In this document: positions 26,325-35,656 of the stretch, one piece after another
How positions within the stretch are numbered: position 1 is the first letter of the stretch
Layout: each line of letters opens with the position of its first letter
DNA from: Herbaspirillum rubrisubalbicans
GTDB lineage: Bacteria > Pseudomonadota > Gammaproteobacteria > Burkholderiales > Burkholderiaceae_D
Length of the DNA: 64,000 nt
Assembly: GCF_003719195.1 (NCBI RefSeq)
Contig: NZ_CP024996.1
Location: 5,456,001 to 5,520,000 of the forward strand
Direction of reading: 5' to 3'
The notes under the pieces: model-generated
Told to the model about the DNA's origin: nothing
The model's input: the letters and a program-made list of their open reading frames with translations, nothing else
The model's database searches: none
Position numbers and translations under genes: made by a program

Positions 26325-28037
26325 ATGAAACCACGACATTGGCTCTCTCCCCTCTTGCTTGGCCTGGCAAGCTGCTTGCCTTATGCGGCGACCTCGGCGC
26401 AATCCATCGGCATCCATCAGGAACAATTACAGCGTGAACGGGAACGTATCTTGCGCCAGCAATTGGAACTGACACCCTATGTGGTGAATCCGGTTTTTCC
26501 ATCGACGCAGGCAACGCCGCTTTCCTTCCCTGAAGAGGAGCAGCCTTGCAGTCGGATCGATGCGCTCGTCCTGCAAGGCAAAGCTGCGCAAGACTTTCAG
26601 TTTGCTCTCAGCGAAGTCCGGCAGCCGGCCAACGAAGGTGGCGCACTGGGCCGTTGCCTGGGTGGCCGTGGCATACAGATGGTGATCGCTCGCGTACAGA
26701 GCGCCATCATCGAACGTGGCTTCACGACCACCCGGGTGCTGGTGCAACCGCAGGACCTCTCCAGCGGCACGCTGGTGCTCACGCTGGCGCCGGGTCGGGT
26801 GCGCAAGCTGCGCATGGCCGAGGATGCCGATCCGCGGGGCACGCTCTTGAATGCCCTGCCGCTGTCGGAGGGCGACATCCTCAACTTGCGCGCCATCGAG
26901 CAAGGTCTGGAAAACCTCAAGCGCCTGCCCACGGTCCAGGCCGATATCCAGATCACCCCTTCGCAAGAAGCTGATGCGCAAGATGGCGATAGCGATCTGG
27001 TGGTGCAGTATCAGCAGGCATTGCCGTTTCGGTTCTCGAGTTCGCTCGATGATGGTGGGACACGTGCGAGCGGTCGTTACCAGGCGGGCGTGACATTGAC
27101 CTATGACAATTGGTGGACGCTCAACGATCTCTTCTACGTCAGCCTCAACCGCAGTCTTGGTCGCTATGGTGATCGTGGCAACCGCAGCCATACCGTGCAT
27201 TACTCGCTGCCCTTCGGTGACTGGCTGCTGTCGGCCACCAGTTCGGCCAGCCGGTATCACCAAACCGTGGCCGGCGCCTTTGAGCCGGTGCGCTACAGCG
27301 GAGAGAGCGAGAGCGGCGAACTGAAATTGTCGCGGCTGGTGCAGCGCGGTGGCAGCAGCAAGACCAGCCTGGCGGGCAAGCTCTTGCTGCGCCGCTCCTT
27401 GAACTTCATCGATGGGATTGTTCTGGGACCACAACAACGGCGCATGTCGGCCTGGGAGTTGAGTGTGCATCACCGGCATTTCATCGGATCGGCGGTGCTG
27501 GAAGGGAACCTGGGCTATCGGCGCGCCCTGGATCGTCAGGGCCAGGAGGCCCAGGATGAACTGGACCTGCCGCAGATCGTCAGCCGTTACGCTCTGTGGC
27601 TGGCCGATGCCGCATGGAATGTGCCCTGGCAATGGGGCAGCGCCAGGCTGCGTTACAGCGGGACGGCACGCGCCCAATGGAACCGGGGGGCTCTGCCAAC
27701 CCAGGACCAGTTCGCCATTGGCGGACGCTATACGGTGCGCGGTTTCGATGGCGAGCTGACGCTACAGGCCGAACGGGGCTGGCTCCTGCGCAATGAAGTG
27801 GCACTGGCCTTGGGCGCGAGCGGACAGGAAATCTATGCCGGTTTCGATACCGGGGCGGTAGCAGGTGCGCTGACGCAGAACCTGACTGGCCGCCGCTTGA
27901 GCGGTGCGGTGCTGGGGTGGCGCGGCAGCCTGGACAAGCTCGGCTACGAGCTCTTCGTGGCCACGCCATTGGCCCGTCCGGCAGGATGGGCGAGCGCCTC
28001 GGTGACGGGGGGCTTCAACCTGCAATGGACGTATTGA
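26325..28037 (+). CDS. cdiB: CdiB/FhaC-type outer-membrane transporter (TpsB)
   Basis: Omp85-superfamily barrel that exports CdiA; 570 residues. A Sec signal peptide (MKPRHWLSPLLLGLASCLPYAATSAQS) is followed by the plug helix (HQEQLQRERERILRQQ), two POTRA domains (about residues 80-160 and 160-230), and a 16-strand barrel to the end (SVTGGFNLQWTY). The VRGFDGE motif (residues about 470-476) is the conserved tip of the L6 loop. The ATG at 26325 is chosen because it opens the signal peptide; a TTG seven codons upstream is possible. It is transcribed away from cdiA, unlike the cdiBAI order of enterobacteria. Confidence 0.9.
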   Translation: MKPRHWLSPLLLGLASCLPYAATSAQSIGIHQEQLQRERERILRQQLELTPYVVNPVFPSTQATPLSFPEEEQPCSRIDALVLQGKAAQDFQFALSEVRQPANEGGALGRCLGGRGIQMVIARVQSAIIERGFTTTRVLVQPQDLSSGTLVLTLAPGRVRKLRMAEDADPRGTLLNALPLSEGDILNLRAIEQGLENLKRLPTVQADIQITPSQEADAQDGDSDLVVQYQQALPFRFSSSLDDGGTRASGRYQAGVTLTYDNWWTLNDLFYVSLNRSLGRYGDRGNRSHTVHYSLPFGDWLLSATSSASRYHQTVAGAFEPVRYSGESESGELKLSRLVQRGGSSKTSLAGKLLLRRSLNFIDGIVLGPQQRRMSAWELSVHHRHFIGSAVLEGNLGYRRALDRQGQEAQDELDLPQIVSRYALWLADAAWNVPWQWGSARLRYSGTARAQWNRGALPTQDQFAIGGRYTVRGFDGELTLQAERGWLLRNEVALALGASGQEIYAGFDTGAVAGALTQNLTGRRLSGAVLGWRGSLDKLGYELFVATPLARPAGWASASVTGGFNLQWTY

Positions 28038-28110
28038 AGACGACAGAACAGAAGCGGCCGCCACAAAGGTGGCCTCGGGCGGCCTCGAACAGCGCGTGGC
28101 GGCAGCAGGA

Positions 28111-28266
28111 CTACTGCTGGCGATAACGCCGCAAGCCCCGCACCGGCAGCTTGCTGGTTTCGATCAGGTTCTTCCTCAATGCACGCTTGTGCAGCACCGC
28201 GCCCCCTATCAGTGCGACGGCGGCCAGGATGATGATGAGAACATTGATGAGATCAAAATTTTGCAT
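28111..28266 (-). CDS. Small single-pass membrane protein, 51 residues
   Basis: Begins MQNFDLINVLIIILAAVALIGGAVL, one membrane helix at residues 6-25, then a strongly basic tail rich in Arg and Lys ending RGLRRYRQQ. The ATG at 28266 is preceded by AGGGGGGAAT, an excellent ribosome-binding site, which supports it as a real gene despite its size. The basic tail should face the cytoplasm. Function unknown; it is convergent with cdiB and divergent from the nitronate monooxygenase gene. Confidence 0.7.
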   Translation of the reverse strand: MQNFDLINVLIIILAAVALIGGAVLHKRALRKNLIETSKLPVRGLRRYRQQ

Positions 28267-28567
28267 GATTCCCCCCTATGACAAAAAACGACAATGAGGA
28301 CGACAACGAAAGCCGGGCTGGCCCGTGCCGACTGAGCCGGTCCGCAAAGCGCCCCCGATAGCGCTTGCGTGGCCTGTGGTTGCGCCCGGCCGGTGAAAAC
28401 CAGGCGCCTGTCCAGGCTAGACAGTAAATCATATAAATAATTTCCTGAATATTTCCTGTTCGCGCAACAAAAAGCACGACCGTTATATTTTTGCCGCCTT
28501 TTACCCTATAATCGTCCGACAAAAGCGGCCCTGCGCCTTGATAGAACGACAACCACGAGAGACGACC
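28267..28567. other. Intergenic region before the nitronate monooxygenase gene
   Basis: 301 bases without a supported gene. An AT-rich part (28425-28515) contains a perfect TATAAT (28507-28512) that could be the -10 box for the gene starting at 28568, with only a poor -35 match at the usual distance. Divergent transcription of the small membrane protein also starts here. Confidence 0.45.
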
Positions 28568-29542
28568 ATGCCATCAGCACCTGCTTATCCCCAGGCACTG
28601 CAAGATTTGCGCCTGCCCATCATTTGCTCGCCCATGTTCATCGCCAGCGGTCCGGCGCTGGTGGCGGCCCAGTGCAAGGCCGGGCTGGTCGGCTCGTTTC
28701 CGGCACTCAATGCGCGGCCGGCCGAGCTGCTCGATACCTGGCTGAGCCAGTTGCAGGAAGAACTGGCCGAGTGGCAACAAGCGCATCCGCAACGCAAGGT
28801 CGGGCCGATCGCGGTCAACCAGATCGTGCACCAGTCCAACGACCGCCTGGCCCAGGACGTGGCCACCTGCGTGAAGCACCAGGTGCCCATCATCATCTCC
28901 AGCCTGCGCGCGCCACCCAAAGAAATGCTGGACGCAGTGCACAGCTATGGCGGCATCGTGCTGCACGATGTGATCTCGCTGCGCCACGCCGAAAAAGCGC
29001 TGGAAGCCGGGGTCGATGGCCTGATCCTGGTGGCCGCCGGGGCGGGTGGTCATGCGGGAACGCTCTCGCCCTTCGCGCTGGTGGGCGAGGTGCGCAAGAT
29101 GTTCAAGGGGCCGCTGGTGCTGTCCGGGGCCATCGCCACGGGCGATGCCGTGCTGGCGGCGCAGGCCATGGGCGCGGACTTCGCCTACATGGGCTCGCGC
29201 TGGCTGGCGACCCGGGAATCCAACGTGGATGAGGCCTACCGCCAGGCCATCGTGGAGTCGACGGCCGCCGATGTGGTCTACACCAACCTCTTCACCGGCG
29301 TGCATGGCAACTACTTGAAGAAGTCCATCGTCAATGCCGGACTCGATCCGGACAACCTGCCCGAGGCCGACAAGAGCAAGATGAACTTCGGCTCCGGCGG
29401 CGGCAGCAAGGCCAAGGCCTGGCGCGATATCTGGGGCGCCGGCCAGGGCGTGGGCCTGATGCAAGACGTGCCCAGCGTGGCCGAGATGGTGGACCGGCTG
29501 GAAGCCGAGTATCGCGCAGCACGTGCCCGGCTGGCGCTGTGA
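28568..29542 (+). CDS. Nitronate monooxygenase family protein (FMN-dependent)
   Basis: A 324-residue TIM-barrel FMN enzyme of the 2-nitropropane dioxygenase family, which oxidises nitronates. Features: RLPIICSPMFIASGPALVAAQCKAGLVGSFPALNARP at the N-terminus, LVAAGAGGHAGTLSPFAL (phosphate/FMN binding), LVLSGAIATGDAVLAAQAMGADFAYMGSRWLAT. The ATG at 28568 follows GAGAGACGACC. It stands alone between its own promoter region and a good terminator. Physiological substrate is not defined by sequence. Confidence 0.88.
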   Translation: MPSAPAYPQALQDLRLPIICSPMFIASGPALVAAQCKAGLVGSFPALNARPAELLDTWLSQLQEELAEWQQAHPQRKVGPIAVNQIVHQSNDRLAQDVATCVKHQVPIIISSLRAPPKEMLDAVHSYGGIVLHDVISLRHAEKALEAGVDGLILVAAGAGGHAGTLSPFALVGEVRKMFKGPLVLSGAIATGDAVLAAQAMGADFAYMGSRWLATRESNVDEAYRQAIVESTAADVVYTNLFTGVHGNYLKKSIVNAGLDPDNLPEADKSKMNFGSGGGSKAKAWRDIWGAGQGVGLMQDVPSVAEMVDRLEAEYRAARARLAL

Positions 29543-29949
29543 GGGGCGCGGCGGGCTCATTGATGAGCTTGCCCCCTCGACGCAGTCACCAGCTCATCAA
29601 TAGCATCAGTAAAACTAAGTAAAAGGGCGGGCCACGATAGGGGTCCGCCCTTTTCTTTTCACCGCAAGCGCGCAGGGTGGCCGGGAACGCGCCCAGTCCT
29701 GGCCAGTCCAAGCGACGCATCCTCTCGCTTGATGAGAGCCCCTGGACCCCGCCTGTACGAATCCTCTGTCGGACAAAACCTTATTTTTTCACGCACTTTG
29801 TAACGGACGGCACTTCTGATGCCCGGCTCGGTCGTACCTGTTCGCTTTGTGCATTCGCAAGGCGGCCAGTAGTGCTGTGGCCACTTTCATCACACGGCAT
29901 CGCCCTGCGGCAAAAGAAGAGTCAACCATCCAATGCGAGGACCCTCACC
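29543..29949. other. Intergenic region, terminator then leader of the next gene
   Basis: 407 bases. The first part holds the terminator at 29621-29656. After it lie a GC-rich stretch and an AT-rich block around 29780-29805 that may carry the promoter for the small polar protein at 29950. No gene is supported. Confidence 0.45.
29621..29656 (+). terminator. Rho-independent terminator after the nitronate monooxygenase gene
   Basis: AAGGGCGGGCC and GGTCCGCCCTT pair with one G-T wobble around an 8-base loop and are followed by TTCTTTT. Located about 80 bases after the stop codon. Confidence 0.82.
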
Positions 29950-30219
29950 ATGACCAGCTTCCTGAGAACCAGAAAAGATCGTCATCCCAAACACGACAAG
30001 CCCCGTCTGCCGCATGAGCAGGACCAGAACGTGGATCGCCAGGATCCCGCGCGCAGCGGCCACCAGGTCGAGCGCCCGGAGATACGCCAGGCCTATGACG
30101 ACATCCGCAAGGGCCAGGTCGATACCGACCTGCGCGGCACCGGCGGACTCGATGAAATCAACAAGGGAGCAGGCGGACGCGCCGCAGGGGCGCCGCCTAA
30201 GGAGCTGGATGAAAGTTAA
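29950..30219 (+). CDS. Small hydrophilic protein of unknown function
   Basis: An 89-residue, highly charged protein (MTSFLRTRKDRHPKHDKPRL at the start) with many His, Asp, Arg and Gly and almost no large hydrophobic residues, so it is probably disordered in isolation. Such proteins are often stress-induced, but nothing here proves that. The ATG at 29950 is preceded by GAGGA (29938-29942, seven bases) and the longer frame upstream lies in the leader. I do not recognise a family. Confidence 0.6.
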   Translation: MTSFLRTRKDRHPKHDKPRLPHEQDQNVDRQDPARSGHQVERPEIRQAYDDIRKGQVDTDLRGTGGLDEINKGAGGRAAGAPPKELDES

Positions 30220-30265
30220 TTCAGCTAAATGATTTACGCGGACTGGACCGGCCCCACGGACGGCC

Positions 30266-30961
30266 TCACAGGCCCGAGCGGGTGATCCAGTCCGAGATGA
30301 TGCTGAACAATGCTTCCGGCTTCTCCATCGGCGTCATGTGACCGCAGTCGCCGATCACTTCCAGGCGCGCCTGCGGTATCTGGTGCGCCATCTCTTGCGA
30401 CTCTTCCACGCTACGCAACTTGTCCTGGTCACTGCTGACGATGAGCACCGGGCAGCGCAACTGTTGCAGGTCTTCGGCATTGCTGTCGCGCAAGGTCTGC
30501 AACTGGCGCAGGAACACTTCCTTGCCATTGGCCAGCGCCATGGCTTGCAGGCGGTCCAGCAGCGCACGCTCCTGACTGCGCGCCGGGTGTAGCGAAGAGG
30601 CCAGCGCACGCGAGGTCAAACCCTTGAAGGGCGTGCGTTGAGCCAGCTCGATCTGGGCCAGCGTGGCTTGGGATTCGCGCTCGGTCTGCGGGCGCGAAGA
30701 GGTATTGAGCAAGCCCAGGCCGAGCACGCGCTCGGGCGCCTTGAGCGCAATAGCCTGGGCCACGAAACCACCCATCGAAAACCCGAACAGCACGAAGCGC
30801 TCCGGCGCCTGGCGCAGCACGGCGTCGGCCATGGCCTGAATGCCGATATCCTGGCCGAGATCGCCAAAGTGCAGCGCACCCAGGGTGGCCAGATCGTCCC
30901 GCATGTCGTCCCACAGGTGTTCATTGAGCATGAAGCCCGGCAGCAGGGCCAGGTGGCGCAT
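30266..30961 (-). CDS. Alpha/beta-fold hydrolase
   Basis: A 231-residue alpha/beta hydrolase. The nucleophile elbow GFSMGG (about residues 74-79), the later SSDQDKLRSVEESQEM acid segment and the C-terminal GDCGHMTPMEKPEAL with the catalytic His are all visible. The ATG at 30961 has AAGGA ten bases before it; an in-frame ATG at 30979 is possible. Similar proteins are esterases or BioH/RutD-like enzymes, but the substrate cannot be assigned. It is 84 bases downstream of the MFS gene start-side neighbour and on the same strand. Confidence 0.8.
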   Translation of the reverse strand: MRHLALLPGFMLNEHLWDDMRDDLATLGALHFGDLGQDIGIQAMADAVLRQAPERFVLFGFSMGGFVAQAIALKAPERVLGLGLLNTSSRPQTERESQATLAQIELAQRTPFKGLTSRALASSLHPARSQERALLDRLQAMALANGKEVFLRQLQTLRDSNAEDLQQLRCPVLIVSSDQDKLRSVEESQEMAHQIPQARLEVIGDCGHMTPMEKPEALFSIISDWITRSGL

Positions 30962-31045
30962 GGTGTTTTTTCCTTGCATCGGTAAGTCGAAAAGAGGCGT
31001 CATTGTAGGGCGCTACGGCCACCCTTGCAGGCCACTGCCGCAGAA

Positions 31046-32206
31046 CTACTGGAGCCATTGCGCGCGGCGGCTGGAGCCCGACATGGCCAGGCACAGCACG
31101 CCCAACAGTGCCAGCGCCGCCTGCAAACCCCAGCCATGGGCCAGGAAGCCGAACAGCGGTGGACCGATCAGGCTGCCGCTATAGCCCAGCGTGGCCACCG
31201 CAGCCAAGGCGCTGGAGCCGTGCCGGCCCGCCGCGCTGAAGACGAAGGGAAATACCGCCGCCACCCCGGTACCAGCAATGGCAAAGCCGAGGATGGCCCA
31301 CACCATGCCCGGCGCGGCCACCGCCAGGGCCATGCCGGCGCTGGCCACGAGCGTGCCGATCCACACCACGCGCCGGGCGTCGTAGCGCGCCTTCAAGCCA
31401 TCGCCGACCATGCGCATGATGAGCATCATGCCGGCAAAAGCGGCGTAGGCCAGCGGGGTGGTGCCGTCGCTGGCGCCGATGTGGTCCTTCATGTAGATGC
31501 CGCTCCAGTCGGCTACCGATCCTTCGACGATGGCGCCGCAAAAGGCGATCACGCCCAGCACCACCAGGTGTCCATGGGGCAGGGCAAACAGTTTGCGCTC
31601 GGGATCGTGTGCAGGACGGTCATCGGGCAAGGCGCCATAGCCGGCATAGAGCGGATAGAGAAACAGCGCGGCCACCAGCAGGAAATGCCAGATCGGTGCG
31701 ATGCCCATGCCGGCCACGGCGCTGGCGGTGAGGGCGCCGGAGAAGGTGCCCACGCAGAACCAGCCGTGCAGCATGGACATGATGGGCCGTCCGGCATCGC
31801 GCTCGGCCTGCGCGCCCAGTGCATTGATGGCCACATCGAAGCAACTGGAGGCGGCGCCATAGACGGTGCAGACCAGCATCAGGGTCCACAGATTGGGCGC
31901 CAGCCCCAGCAGCGGCAGCGACACCAGCAGCGCCAGGCCGGCATACAGACTACTGTGGCGCGCACCATAATGGCCGGTGATCCAGGCCGCCAGTGGGAAC
32001 GAGCCGACCGCGCCGATGCCGCCGCACAACAGCACCAGGGCCAGGGTGGCGGCATCGAGTTGCAGGTGGTCGCGGATGGCAGGAATGCGAGCGGCCCAGG
32101 TGGCGAAGACCACTCCCAGCAGCAGGAAAAAACAGGGGATAGCAAACTTGCGCCAGATCAGACGTAGCGGAGAAGGGGAACGGGAAATGGACGGCTTGGT
32201 TGTCAT
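31046..32206 (-). CDS. MFS transporter, YbjJ-like
   Basis: A 386-residue inner-membrane protein with about 12 hydrophobic segments (first: FAIPCFFLLLGVVFATWAARIP). The motif RIPAIRDHLQLDAATLALVLL and the central DVAINALGAQAERDAGRPIMSMLHGWFCVGT are typical of the YbjJ/fucose-permease-like branch of the major facilitator superfamily. Substrate unknown. It precedes the alpha/beta hydrolase gene on the same strand with a gap of about 85 bases; the two may be one transcript. Confidence 0.85.
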   Translation of the reverse strand: MTTKPSISRSPSPLRLIWRKFAIPCFFLLLGVVFATWAARIPAIRDHLQLDAATLALVLLCGGIGAVGSFPLAAWITGHYGARHSSLYAGLALLVSLPLLGLAPNLWTLMLVCTVYGAASSCFDVAINALGAQAERDAGRPIMSMLHGWFCVGTFSGALTASAVAGMGIAPIWHFLLVAALFLYPLYAGYGALPDDRPAHDPERKLFALPHGHLVVLGVIAFCGAIVEGSVADWSGIYMKDHIGASDGTTPLAYAAFAGMMLIMRMVGDGLKARYDARRVVWIGTLVASAGMALAVAAPGMVWAILGFAIAGTGVAAVFPFVFSAAGRHGSSALAAVATLGYSGSLIGPPLFGFLAHGWGLQAALALLGVLCLAMSGSSRRAQWLQ

Positions 32207-32475
32207 CGATAAGTCATGAATGTAAACTGCACATAATCATTTCTTTCCTGAAATGAGTTTCAGTATTGCAAACCGCTATTATCCGACAACCGGGAACGCG
32301 CATCGCCATGCGCGGTCGGACCAGCGGCATGGGTTGCCCCTCGGGTGGCCATTCAGAGGTCGATGGATTGCAAAGGTTCACGGTGGACGCCAGCTCTGCT
32401 GCCGGCGGCACCTTTGCGCCCCAGCTCTGAGCGATCATGCACGCTGCCAGCGGCTGCAATCTCGCAGGGACAGAA

Positions 32476-33075
32476 ATGCCAGTTTCGGAACAGAACAAGA
32501 TCTACCAGGAAATCATCGATGCATTGATCGCCATGCATCGGCTCACTGACGGCTATACGCCCAACCACGAAGACCAGACCGCCGAGCTGGCCGTGATGAT
32601 AGGCCAACACCTGAACTTGCCGCGCGGGCGCATCGATGTGCTGCACATGGCGGCCCAGGTGCATGACATCGGCAAGGCGCGCATTCCTCTGGATCTGCTC
32701 ACCAAGCCGGGCCGCATCACCGCCGACGAATATGGCGTGCTCAAGACCCATGTGCAGTTCGGCTACGAGATCCTCAACAAGATCAGTTTCCCCTTCAACC
32801 TGGCCGAGATCGTCTGGTGCCATCACGAGTATCTGGACGGCAGCGGCTATCCGCGGGGCATCGGTGCCGAGGCGCTGCCCTTGGAAGCGCGCATCCTGAC
32901 GGTAGCTGACATCGTCGAATCGATGTCGGCCGACCGTCCTTATCGCAAGTCGCTGGGCATGAGGGTGGCCCTGGAAGAAATCCAGCGCCAGAGCGGCAGC
33001 CGGCTCGATCCCATGGTGGTAGAAGCCTGCGTGCAGGTGGTCAAGCAGCAGAACTGGCGCCCCCTGGCCAACTGA
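32476..33075 (+). CDS. Stand-alone HD-GYP domain protein, putative c-di-GMP phosphodiesterase
   Basis: A 199-residue cytoplasmic protein made almost only of an HD-GYP domain. Metal-binding HD is in AAQVHDIGKARIP, and HHEYLDGSGYPRG supplies the His pair and the GYP motif; the DRPYRK segment follows. Enzymes of this class hydrolyse cyclic di-GMP. No sensory or receiver domain is fused, so input must come from a partner protein or expression. The ATG at 32476 after CAGGGACAG is preferred over one 13 codons upstream. Upstream 269 bases carry no supported gene. Confidence 0.85.
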   Translation: MPVSEQNKIYQEIIDALIAMHRLTDGYTPNHEDQTAELAVMIGQHLNLPRGRIDVLHMAAQVHDIGKARIPLDLLTKPGRITADEYGVLKTHVQFGYEILNKISFPFNLAEIVWCHHEYLDGSGYPRGIGAEALPLEARILTVADIVESMSADRPYRKSLGMRVALEEIQRQSGSRLDPMVVEACVQVVKQQNWRPLAN

Positions 33076-33162
33076 CGCCTTCACGCCAGCCCTGCTGGCT
33101 GCGAGCAGCTTGGGCTACACTGGGCGCCACAACGACACCAAGACCGCTCGGAGACATCCCCC

Positions 33163-34371
33163 ATGACCAGCACTGCTGCGCATGTGCCCTCGCCTTTCAT
33201 CCGGCGCCATCCCATCCTGACGGCCCTGGCGCTGTCGCTGGGCACGGCGGTGGCGCTGGGCCTGGCGCGCTTTTCCTATGCCCTGCTGCTGGCGCCCATG
33301 CGCGCCGACCTCGGCTGGCCCTACCTGGTGGCCGGCGGCATGAATACCGGCAATGCCGTGGGCTACCTGCTGGGCGCCTTGAGCACACCGCTGCTGATGC
33401 GACGCTTCCAGGCCCATCGTGTCTTGATCGCAGGCGCCTTCGGTACCGCGCTGCTGTCCTTCCTGCCGGCGCTGACCACCGACACGCTGTGGCAGTTGCT
33501 GCTGCGGATAGTAACGGGTGTGACCAGTGCCTTGATCTTCGTCTCGGGCGGACTGCTGGTCAGTCGCCTGGCCGCGCTGCACGCACAGCGCGCAGGATTG
33601 CTGCTGGGGCTGTACTACGGTGGCACCGGGATCGGCATCGTGGCCGCGTCCCTGCTGGTGCCACCGGTGATGCAGGCGGCCGTGGCGCAGGGCGCGCCCC
33701 ATCCGTGGCAATGGGCCTGGGTGCTGCTGGGCAGCCTGGCCCTGGTGGCGAGCGTGTGCATGGCCTTGCCGGCGCGGCTGATGCCCACTGCGCCGGCGCA
33801 GGCCAAGGGCGCGCGCCATTGGCGGCCACGCAGCCTGGGCTTCGGGCTGGTCGGCTATCTTTTCTTCGGCTTGGGTTATATCGGCTACATGACCTTCGTC
33901 ATCGCCCTGCTCAAGGAAGAAGGCATGTCCGCCTCGCGCATCACGCTGTTCTTTGCGCTGCTGGGTGCGGCCACCTTTGCTTCCTCGCGTATCTGGGCGC
34001 CGATGCTGGATCGCTTCCGCGGCGGGCAATCGCTGGCCATCCTCAACGGCCTGCTGTGCCTGGCCACCCTGCTGCCGGCCCTGACCGCCGAACCGCTGGC
34101 GGTGTTGGCTTCGGGCTTGCTGTTCGGTGGCTGCTTCCTGTCGGCGGTGGCCTCCACCACGGCCATGGTGCGCCATAACCTGCCCCCGGCGGATTGGCCA
34201 GCAGGCATCAGCGCCTTCACCATCATCTTTGCGGTGGGGCAGATCATCGGGCCGTCCATCGTGGGATGGATCGCCGATGGTTCCGGGGGCCTGCAACGCG
34301 GCCTGGTGTTTTCTGCACTGATGCTGCTGGCAGGCTCAATGGTGGCGTGGCGGCAGCGGCCACTGGGATGA
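33163..34371 (+). CDS. MFS transporter, YbfB/YjiJ family
   Basis: A 402-residue inner-membrane protein with about 12 transmembrane helices. The N-terminal GTAVALGLARFSYALLLAPMRADLGWPYLVAGGMNTGNAVGYLLGAL is the signature of the YbfB/YjiJ (DUF1228) subgroup. Substrate unknown. It ends about 100 bases before the convergent hisC, with a strong hairpin between. Confidence 0.86.
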   Translation: MTSTAAHVPSPFIRRHPILTALALSLGTAVALGLARFSYALLLAPMRADLGWPYLVAGGMNTGNAVGYLLGALSTPLLMRRFQAHRVLIAGAFGTALLSFLPALTTDTLWQLLLRIVTGVTSALIFVSGGLLVSRLAALHAQRAGLLLGLYYGGTGIGIVAASLLVPPVMQAAVAQGAPHPWQWAWVLLGSLALVASVCMALPARLMPTAPAQAKGARHWRPRSLGFGLVGYLFFGLGYIGYMTFVIALLKEEGMSASRITLFFALLGAATFASSRIWAPMLDRFRGGQSLAILNGLLCLATLLPALTAEPLAVLASGLLFGGCFLSAVASTTAMVRHNLPPADWPAGISAFTIIFAVGQIIGPSIVGWIADGSGGLQRGLVFSALMLLAGSMVAWRQRPLG

Positions 34372-34434
34372 AGCAGGATGCTTGAAACAGCGCAGACTGG
34401 GTCTGTACGCCGCCTGACGTTTTCTGCACATCGG

Positions 34435-34459
34435 GCCGCACGCGCCCGGTGCGTGCGGC
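34435..34459. terminator. Hairpin between convergent MFS and hisC genes
   Basis: Perfect 9-bp arms (GCCGCACGC / GCGTGCGGC) with a 7-base loop, lying between two genes that converge. It lacks a clear T tract, so it may act as a weak bidirectional terminator or mRNA 3' end. Confidence 0.45.
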
Positions 34460-34474
34460 TCGCAGCGCGGTAGT

Positions 34475-35563
34475 TCAGGCGGGCGACTGCCCCAGATGGC
34501 GGCGCAGCGCGTCGACCAGGGTGGCGCAATCCGCATCGGTGCCGATGGTAATGCGCAGGAACTGCTGGATGCGCTCGCTCTTGAAGTGACGCACGATGAT
34601 GCCGTCGCCGCGCAGCGACGCCGCCAGCTCGGCTGCATCATGCCGGGGATGACGTGCAAAGACGAAGTTGGCCGCCGACGGCAGCACCTCGAAGCCCAGC
34701 CCCTCCAGTTGCGCCACCAGCGCGGTGCGGCTGGCGATGACCATGCCGCAGGTCTGCTGGAAGTAATCCTCATCCTCGATGGCAGCTGTGGCGCCGGCAA
34801 TGGCGGGGCGGTCCAGCGGGTAGGAGTTGAAGCTGTTCTTGACGCGCTCCAGCGCATCGATCAGGTCGGCATGGCCGATGGCGAAACCGACCCGCATCCC
34901 GGCCAATGCGCGCGACTTGGAGAAGGTCTGCACCACCAGCAGGTTGGGGTAGCGCTGCACCAGCGGGATGGCGCTCTGGCCGCCGAAATCGATATAAGCC
35001 TCATCGACCACCACCACGCGCTGGGGATTGCCCTGCAGGATGCGCTCGACGTCTTCCAGGCCCAACAGGCAGCCGGTGGGGGCATTCGGATTGGGGAAGA
35101 TGATGCCGCCGATGGCCTCGCCATGGCCCAGGTAATCCTCGCTGCGCAGCGTGAAATCCTCAGTCAGCGGCACGGCACGGTACTCGATCTGGTACAGGCC
35201 GGCATAGGTCGGATAGAAGCTGTAGGTAATGTCCGGGAACAGGATAGGCTTGCCATGTTGCAGCAGGGCGTGGAAGGCGTGGGCCAGCACTTCGTCGGAG
35301 CCATTGCCCACGAACACTTCGCGCGCGCTGATGCCGTCGGCGGCATGACGGCGGGCGATGGCCAGCTTCAGCGGTTCGGCATCCGGGTTGGGATACAGGC
35401 GCAGGCTGTCGTTGACCTCGGCGGCGATGGCCTGCAGCGCCAGGGGCGAAGGGCCATACGGGCTCTCGTTGGTATTGAGCTTGACCAGGCGCGCGAGCTT
35501 GGGTTGTTCGCCGGGGGTGTAGGGCGTCAGGCGGCTGACGATGGGGCTCCAGAACTTGCTCAT
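34475..35563 (-). CDS. hisC: Histidinol-phosphate aminotransferase
   Basis: PLP-dependent aminotransferase of histidine synthesis, converting imidazole acetol phosphate to histidinol phosphate; 362 residues. Family motifs: [21 protein letters not shown] at the N-terminus, [17 protein letters not shown] with the PLP lysine at residue 216, and [18 protein letters not shown] at the end. The ATG at 35563 ([12 protein letters not shown]) is chosen because the 19 residues upstream do not look like the family. It is alone here, not within a his operon, so a second copy elsewhere is possible, or a role with aromatic substrates. Confidence 0.9.
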   Translation of the reverse strand: MSKFWSPIVSRLTPYTPGEQPKLARLVKLNTNESPYGPSPLALQAIAAEVNDSLRLYPNPDAEPLKLAIARRHAADGISAREVFVGNGSDEVLAHAFHALLQHGKPILFPDITYSFYPTYAGLYQIEYRAVPLTEDFTLRSEDYLGHGEAIGGIIFPNPNAPTGCLLGLEDVERILQGNPQRVVVVDEAYIDFGGQSAIPLVQRYPNLLVVQTFSKSRALAGMRVGFAIGHADLIDALERVKNSFNSYPLDRPAIAGATAAIEDEDYFQQTCGMVIASRTALVAQLEGLGFEVLPSAANFVFARHPRHDAAELAASLRGDGIIVRHFKSERIQQFLRITIGTDADCATLVDALRRHLGQSPA

Positions 35564-35656
35564 GAGAAATCGACCCGTGTCGGGCCACACAGAATTGAGG
35601 GAAAGCGCAGATGGTAGCAAACTTGCCGCCCCTGGGCGGGCTGCGCGGCAGAAATC

